Shown here: piece by piece, positions 15,480-18,257 of the stretch
Numbering within the stretch: the stretch's first letter is position 1
Layout: the number at the start of each line of letters is the position of its first letter
DNA from: an uncultured Rickettsiales bacterium
Lineage (GTDB): Bacteria > Pseudomonadota > Alphaproteobacteria > Rickettsiales > Deianiraeaceae
Direction of reading: 5' to 3'
Length of the DNA stretch: 18,257 nt
Assembly: GCA_937906355.1 (NCBI GenBank)
Contig: CALCWF010000119.1
Coordinates: 1-18,257, forward strand
The notes under the pieces: model-generated
Told to the model about the DNA's origin: nothing
Seen by the model: only the letters and a program-made list of their open reading frames with translations
Database searches by the model: none
Translations under genes and position numbers: made by a program

Positions 15480-17027
15480 ATGGGAAGCGAAACGGAAAAA
15501 AGTTTATCACAACAATTTTTATCAGTATTAAAATTGATAGATAACAAATATGAAAAGAACTTTATAATCCATTCAAATTTAGATGGGCAATATAACGGAA
15601 TACTTTTTGAATTTAAGAAAAACAAAGAGAAAAAAAACTGGAAAGCAGATGCGTTAAAGGAGTGTATCAAAAATGCAAGTCATCTAAGACTACAAGCAAA
15701 AGACGTGCCAGCAAAATTTGTTATTATACCATTAGAAGAAAAAGAATTATACATTTACGATAGCAAAGATTTTTTCAATGAAATACACAAAGTTTATAAA
15801 ACGTCAGCAAGCAATATAAACAACAAGGAGGATGGCATACAAATAGGGGCAAGAATTGAAGAAAAGGAACTCATAGATTGTAGCAATGGATATAAACCAA
15901 TAAGTGAATTTTTGGATAGAAAAGAGTGTAAAGCATTTTTGAAGGTTGAAATTGACAGAAATAACGTCGTTCAAATGGCAGAAAGGTTCTACAAAGAACA
16001 GCAAACAAAGAAAAAAGATTTTTACAACGAACTGATAAAACCAGAGGTCTTGAAATACATTAAACCATTTGCAAAAGATGAAACAGAATTAAATAAAAAA
16101 TCATTAGAACAATTTCCAGACCTTGTTGATAAAATAAATGATATTCAATTAAAAAAAGAAACAGGAGCATTTTATACACCAGAAGCATATGTGCAATTAT
16201 CAACTGATATGGTCCGAGACGCAATAAAAAGAATAAAAGAAGCAAACCCAAATAATGATTATATAATATTAGATAGATGTGCCGGAACTGGTGGATTAGA
16301 GCAATTCTTAACAGACGAAGAGCTATCACACACTATCTGCTCTACTTTTGAGATGTGGGAATGGGAAGTTCTAAACGAAAGATACAAAAGCGACAAACAA
16401 AATCAATTCGGGCAATATACAAAACTACGACTTATAATTCCACCAAGTAATTTTATATTGAAACAAAGACGCTCTACTATAACTCAAATAATAAAAGGTG
16501 GAGACGCCCTAAGCGAGCATTTCATAACGGGAAAAGTCAAAACAGATAAAGATCTGTTCGACTATCAAGAAACAGAACAAGACGAGATGATAAAAGAATA
16601 CGAAAAGACAATAAAAACACTAAATGACTACGTCAAAAACCCAAATTGCAACGTCATTGTGCTCGAAAATCCGCCTTATAAAGAAGCTTTATCTGGAAAA
16701 ATAAATCATAATAATGACGCTACTCATAATGAAAGTTTAGCATATAAAGAATTTGTAAACGACAAAATATCAAAAGATGGTGCAAGCATGAGAGATATTG
16801 CTAATTTATTTCTATATTCTGCTCAAAAGCATTATTTGACAAAACCTGATGATTATAGCGTTTTTTATTCACCCTGCAAATATTTCAAAGCAACAAGTAT
16901 TGTAAATAAAGATTTTATAAAAGGATATATATTAAATAGAGAATATTTTCATGCATCAGAAAGTGCCATCTCACTAATGATGTGGAAAAACACCTCTCTC
17001 TCTCTCTCTCGTATAAACTGCCAGTAA
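15480..17027 (+). CDS. Type IIG-like restriction/N6-adenine methyltransferase, N-terminal part (nuclease plus methyltransferase)
   Basis: The 515-residue frame has a possible PD-(D/E)XK nuclease site near its start (Asp35, then Glu44-x-Lys46 in ILFEFKK). An amino-methyltransferase core follows: KKETGAFYTP near residue 224, the SAM-binding motif I as DRCAGTGG near 265, and the catalytic NPPY (397-400) in VLENPPYKEA. The segment DYSVFYSPCKYFK to ASESAISLMMW is typical of the end of the methyltransferase domain. This order is that of Type IIG enzymes, in which one chain cuts and modifies DNA. The frame is broken by a (CT)8 tract: it ends in RINCQ-TAA, 5 codons after the repeat, without a target-recognition domain. 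One unit fewer would join it to the next frame as an 823-residue protein. Confidence 0.82.
   Translation: MGSETEKSLSQQFLSVLKLIDNKYEKNFIIHSNLDGQYNGILFEFKKNKEKKNWKADALKECIKNASHLRLQAKDVPAKFVIIPLEEKELYIYDSKDFFNEIHKVYKTSASNINNKEDGIQIGARIEEKELIDCSNGYKPISEFLDRKECKAFLKVEIDRNNVVQMAERFYKEQQTKKKDFYNELIKPEVLKYIKPFAKDETELNKKSLEQFPDLVDKINDIQLKKETGAFYTPEAYVQLSTDMVRDAIKRIKEANPNNDYIILDRCAGTGGLEQFLTDEELSHTICSTFEMWEWEVLNERYKSDKQNQFGQYTKLRLIIPPSNFILKQRRSTITQIIKGGDALSEHFITGKVKTDKDLFDYQETEQDEMIKEYEKTIKTLNDYVKNPNCNVIVLENPPYKEALSGKINHNNDATHNESLAYKEFVNDKISKDGASMRDIANLFLYSAQKHYLTKPDDYSVFYSPCKYFKATSIVNKDFIKGYILNREYFHASESAISLMMWKNTSLSLSRINCQ
16994..17010 (+). repeat. (CT)8 simple repeat at the break in the restriction-modification gene
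   Basis: Eight CT units plus a final C lie exactly where the upstream frame leaves the downstream frame. At 7 or 10 units the frames fuse. At 8 units, the state here, the first frame stops at 17027. At 9 units it stops at a TAA about 2 codons behind the tract. A single-copy assembly error of one unit would look the same as a biological OFF state. Confidence 0.88.
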
Positions 17028-17953
17028 TGGAGATAAATAAGAAAAATAAGGCAGTTCAAGTAAAAGATGACGATGATAACGATGTTTTTGTTGAAGTGAA
17101 AAAAGTAAAAACACAACTATCAACTTTATATGATATAAGAAGTTTTGATAATGATATTAAAAATAAGATTTCTTGTGCTCCAAATGGTTATGAAATAGAA
17201 GTTGATGATAAAAATAGCACTATATATAATGAAAATATAATAGGTTATTTATTTACAGGCTCATTTGCTATAGACCCAAAAAATGTAAATCTCTTAACAA
17301 GATTTTTTTATATTAAAGCAAGAGGCGGATTTTACTTACGAAACGATAACTTCGTCCTCAAACTCCCCCTCTTTTGTGCAAAACTTTATCCACAAGAGAA
17401 GTGGTATGAAAAAGACGTTTATTTCACGACGGCGGACGGAGGAGAAAGATATACGGAAGACAAAGAGTTTTTGAAAAAGTGTCTAATTTTTACTTGTCTA
17501 TCTCAAAGAAATCATTGCAGAACTTTCAAAGGCACAGATGGTAGAATGTATTATAATGAATTGTGTTTATTACAAGATACATTGAGCGATAAAGAGTTAG
17601 AAAAATTTGAACTTGATGAGGAAGATAAAAAACTTATTGAAAAATGGAAACTTGTATTAAATGAAGCAAAGAGATTAAAACAAGATATTGAAAAATATGG
17701 TTTATACCAAATAGAAGAAGAACTAACAAATAAAAAGAAAAGTAAGAAAAAAGAGCAAACATTAAAATTTGAAGACGACGATAAAGATTATTATTACGGT
17801 TCAACGGAGCAAGAAATAACAGAAGGAAGCGAGGATATAAAATATGATAATAGCAATCTAATGAATTATATCAAGGAACTAAAAGTTGCGTTAAAAGAAT
17901 ACTATGCAAATCAAATTCAAGATAAGCTATTTGACTATGAGTTATTGAAGTGA
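17027..17953 (+). CDS. Type IIG-like enzyme, C-terminal target-recognition part (separate frame in this copy)
   Basis: This part is 308 residues from the ATG at 17027, which overlaps the upstream stop as TAATG, or 323 from a GTG at 16982 that lies before the repeat. It contains no nuclease or methyltransferase motif. The middle (NIIGYLFTGSFAIDPKNVNL to LTRFFYIKARGGFYLRNDNF) and the later KKCLIFTCLSQRNHCRTF suit the target-recognition half of a Type IIG enzyme. The tail from about residue 205 is highly charged and likely helical (KKLIEKWKLVLNEAKRLKQ, then a KKKSKKKE run). In frame with the preceding gene after loss of one CT unit it would supply DNA specificity. In the present state it could be made by translational coupling as a specificity-like subunit, or be silent. 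Confidence 0.75.
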   Translation: MEINKKNKAVQVKDDDDNDVFVEVKKVKTQLSTLYDIRSFDNDIKNKISCAPNGYEIEVDDKNSTIYNENIIGYLFTGSFAIDPKNVNLLTRFFYIKARGGFYLRNDNFVLKLPLFCAKLYPQEKWYEKDVYFTTADGGERYTEDKEFLKKCLIFTCLSQRNHCRTFKGTDGRMYYNELCLLQDTLSDKELEKFELDEEDKKLIEKWKLVLNEAKRLKQDIEKYGLYQIEEELTNKKKSKKKEQTLKFEDDDKDYYYGSTEQEITEGSEDIKYDNSNLMNYIKELKVALKEYYANQIQDKLFDYELLK

Positions 17954-17990
17954 TTTCTCTTATTCTCATCTCTTATCTTCTTGCTTATTT

Positions 17991-18014
17991 ATTGCAATTT
18001 ACATTGCAATTTAC
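17991..18014. repeat. Two tandem 12-bp copies after the restriction-modification gene
   Basis: ATTGCAATTTAC occurs twice in a row (17991-18002, 18003-18014), followed by ATTT. The core ATTGCAAT is the same palindrome found in the inverted pair around the DUF3800 gene. It lies between the stop at 17953 and the next ATG at 18054. Confidence 0.6.
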
Positions 18015-18053
18015 ATTTATTTTTACATCACGCATAGCGTCTAATTTAGAGCA

Positions 18054-18257
18054 ATGAAACTAAGAATAGTCGAGAAAGAGAAATTTTTATTAGCGTGCCT
18101 TATATGTCTAGTTGGTAGTCTCGGCAATACTCTGCAAAGCGTATCAATCAAATATTATCGCACAGCATTAAATATCGAATTATACGAACTTATAACATTA
18201 AAGTGTATAGTATCCGCACTGTGTTTACTACCTTTCAGTTTGAAGTATTTCTTAGAC
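18054..18257 (+). CDS. EamA/DMT-like membrane transporter (partial, runs off right edge)
   Basis: The 68 visible codons begin MKLRIVEKEKFLLACLICLVG and show one complete membrane segment (about residues 11-28) and most of a second (LITLKCIVSALCLLPFSL). The spacing, with KYYRTALNIELYELITLK between them and LLPF at the end of the second, is like the first two helices of drug/metabolite transporters of the EamA type, such as those that import S-adenosylmethionine or other host metabolites in Rickettsiales. Too little is visible to name a substrate. ATG 18054 follows GAG by a short gap. Confidence 0.55.
   Translation, partial: MKLRIVEKEKFLLACLICLVGSLGNTLQSVSIKYYRTALNIELYELITLKCIVSALCLLPFSLKYFLD

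Noticed and set aside
17954..18053. tRNA or CRISPR-like repeat in the spacer after the restriction-modification gene
   Set aside because: Only two adjacent 12-mers without spacers, and no cloverleaf or T-loop consensus.

Overview
The window looks like chromosome from an AT-rich, genome-reduced, host-associated alphaproteobacterium of Rickettsiales/Holosporales type. The best pointer is a gene-transfer-agent 'megatron' baseplate protein with the GTA TIM-barrel domain, which is characteristic of Alphaproteobacteria. It sits among ordinary Gram-negative housekeeping genes: obgE, mlaD, gatC, radC, lspA, aspS, metG. No species can be named from the sequence alone. I see no rRNA, tRNA, CRISPR array, transposase or integrase, and no gene-free stretch longer than 300 bases.

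Layout. Bases 1-3647 (minus) hold one uninterrupted reading frame of 1215 codons that runs off the left edge: the GTA baseplate protein. After a spacer with two strong dyads come obgE (minus) and mlaD (minus). A divergent spacer with another long dyad separates mlaD from a plus-strand run: a SPOR-domain lipoprotein, gatC, radC, lspA and aspS. A DUF3800 gene (minus) lies convergent to aspS and divergent from metG (plus). A sodium:alanine-type symporter (minus) converges on metG. Then, on plus, follow a small phage-type protein, a Type IIG-like restriction-modification gene split into two overlapping frames, and the first 68 codons of an EamA/DMT-like membrane transporter.

The most interesting biology is in the two accessory insertions at 10.7-11.7 kb and 15.5-18.0 kb. 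Both carry a pure CT/GA dinucleotide tract inside the coding sequence. In the DUF3800 gene the tract is (AG)10, directly behind the start codon and in frame. Gain or loss of one unit brings an immediate stop, so this copy is ON. In the restriction-modification gene the tract is (CT)8 between the methyltransferase core and the target-recognition half, and the reading frame breaks exactly there. Loss of one unit would restore a single 823-residue protein. At the present length the first frame ends in TAATG, which overlaps a start codon for the second frame, so a split, translationally coupled two-polypeptide form is also possible. Together they look like a two-locus, slipped-strand phase-variable defence arrangement, which would be unusual for this kind of organism.

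The housekeeping genes are intact. AspRS carries a His seen in non-discriminating AspRS enzymes and lies near gatC, which fits an organism that makes Asn-tRNA and/or Gln-tRNA by transamidation. MetRS, RadC and the SPOR lipoprotein carry Asn/Asp-rich low-complexity segments.
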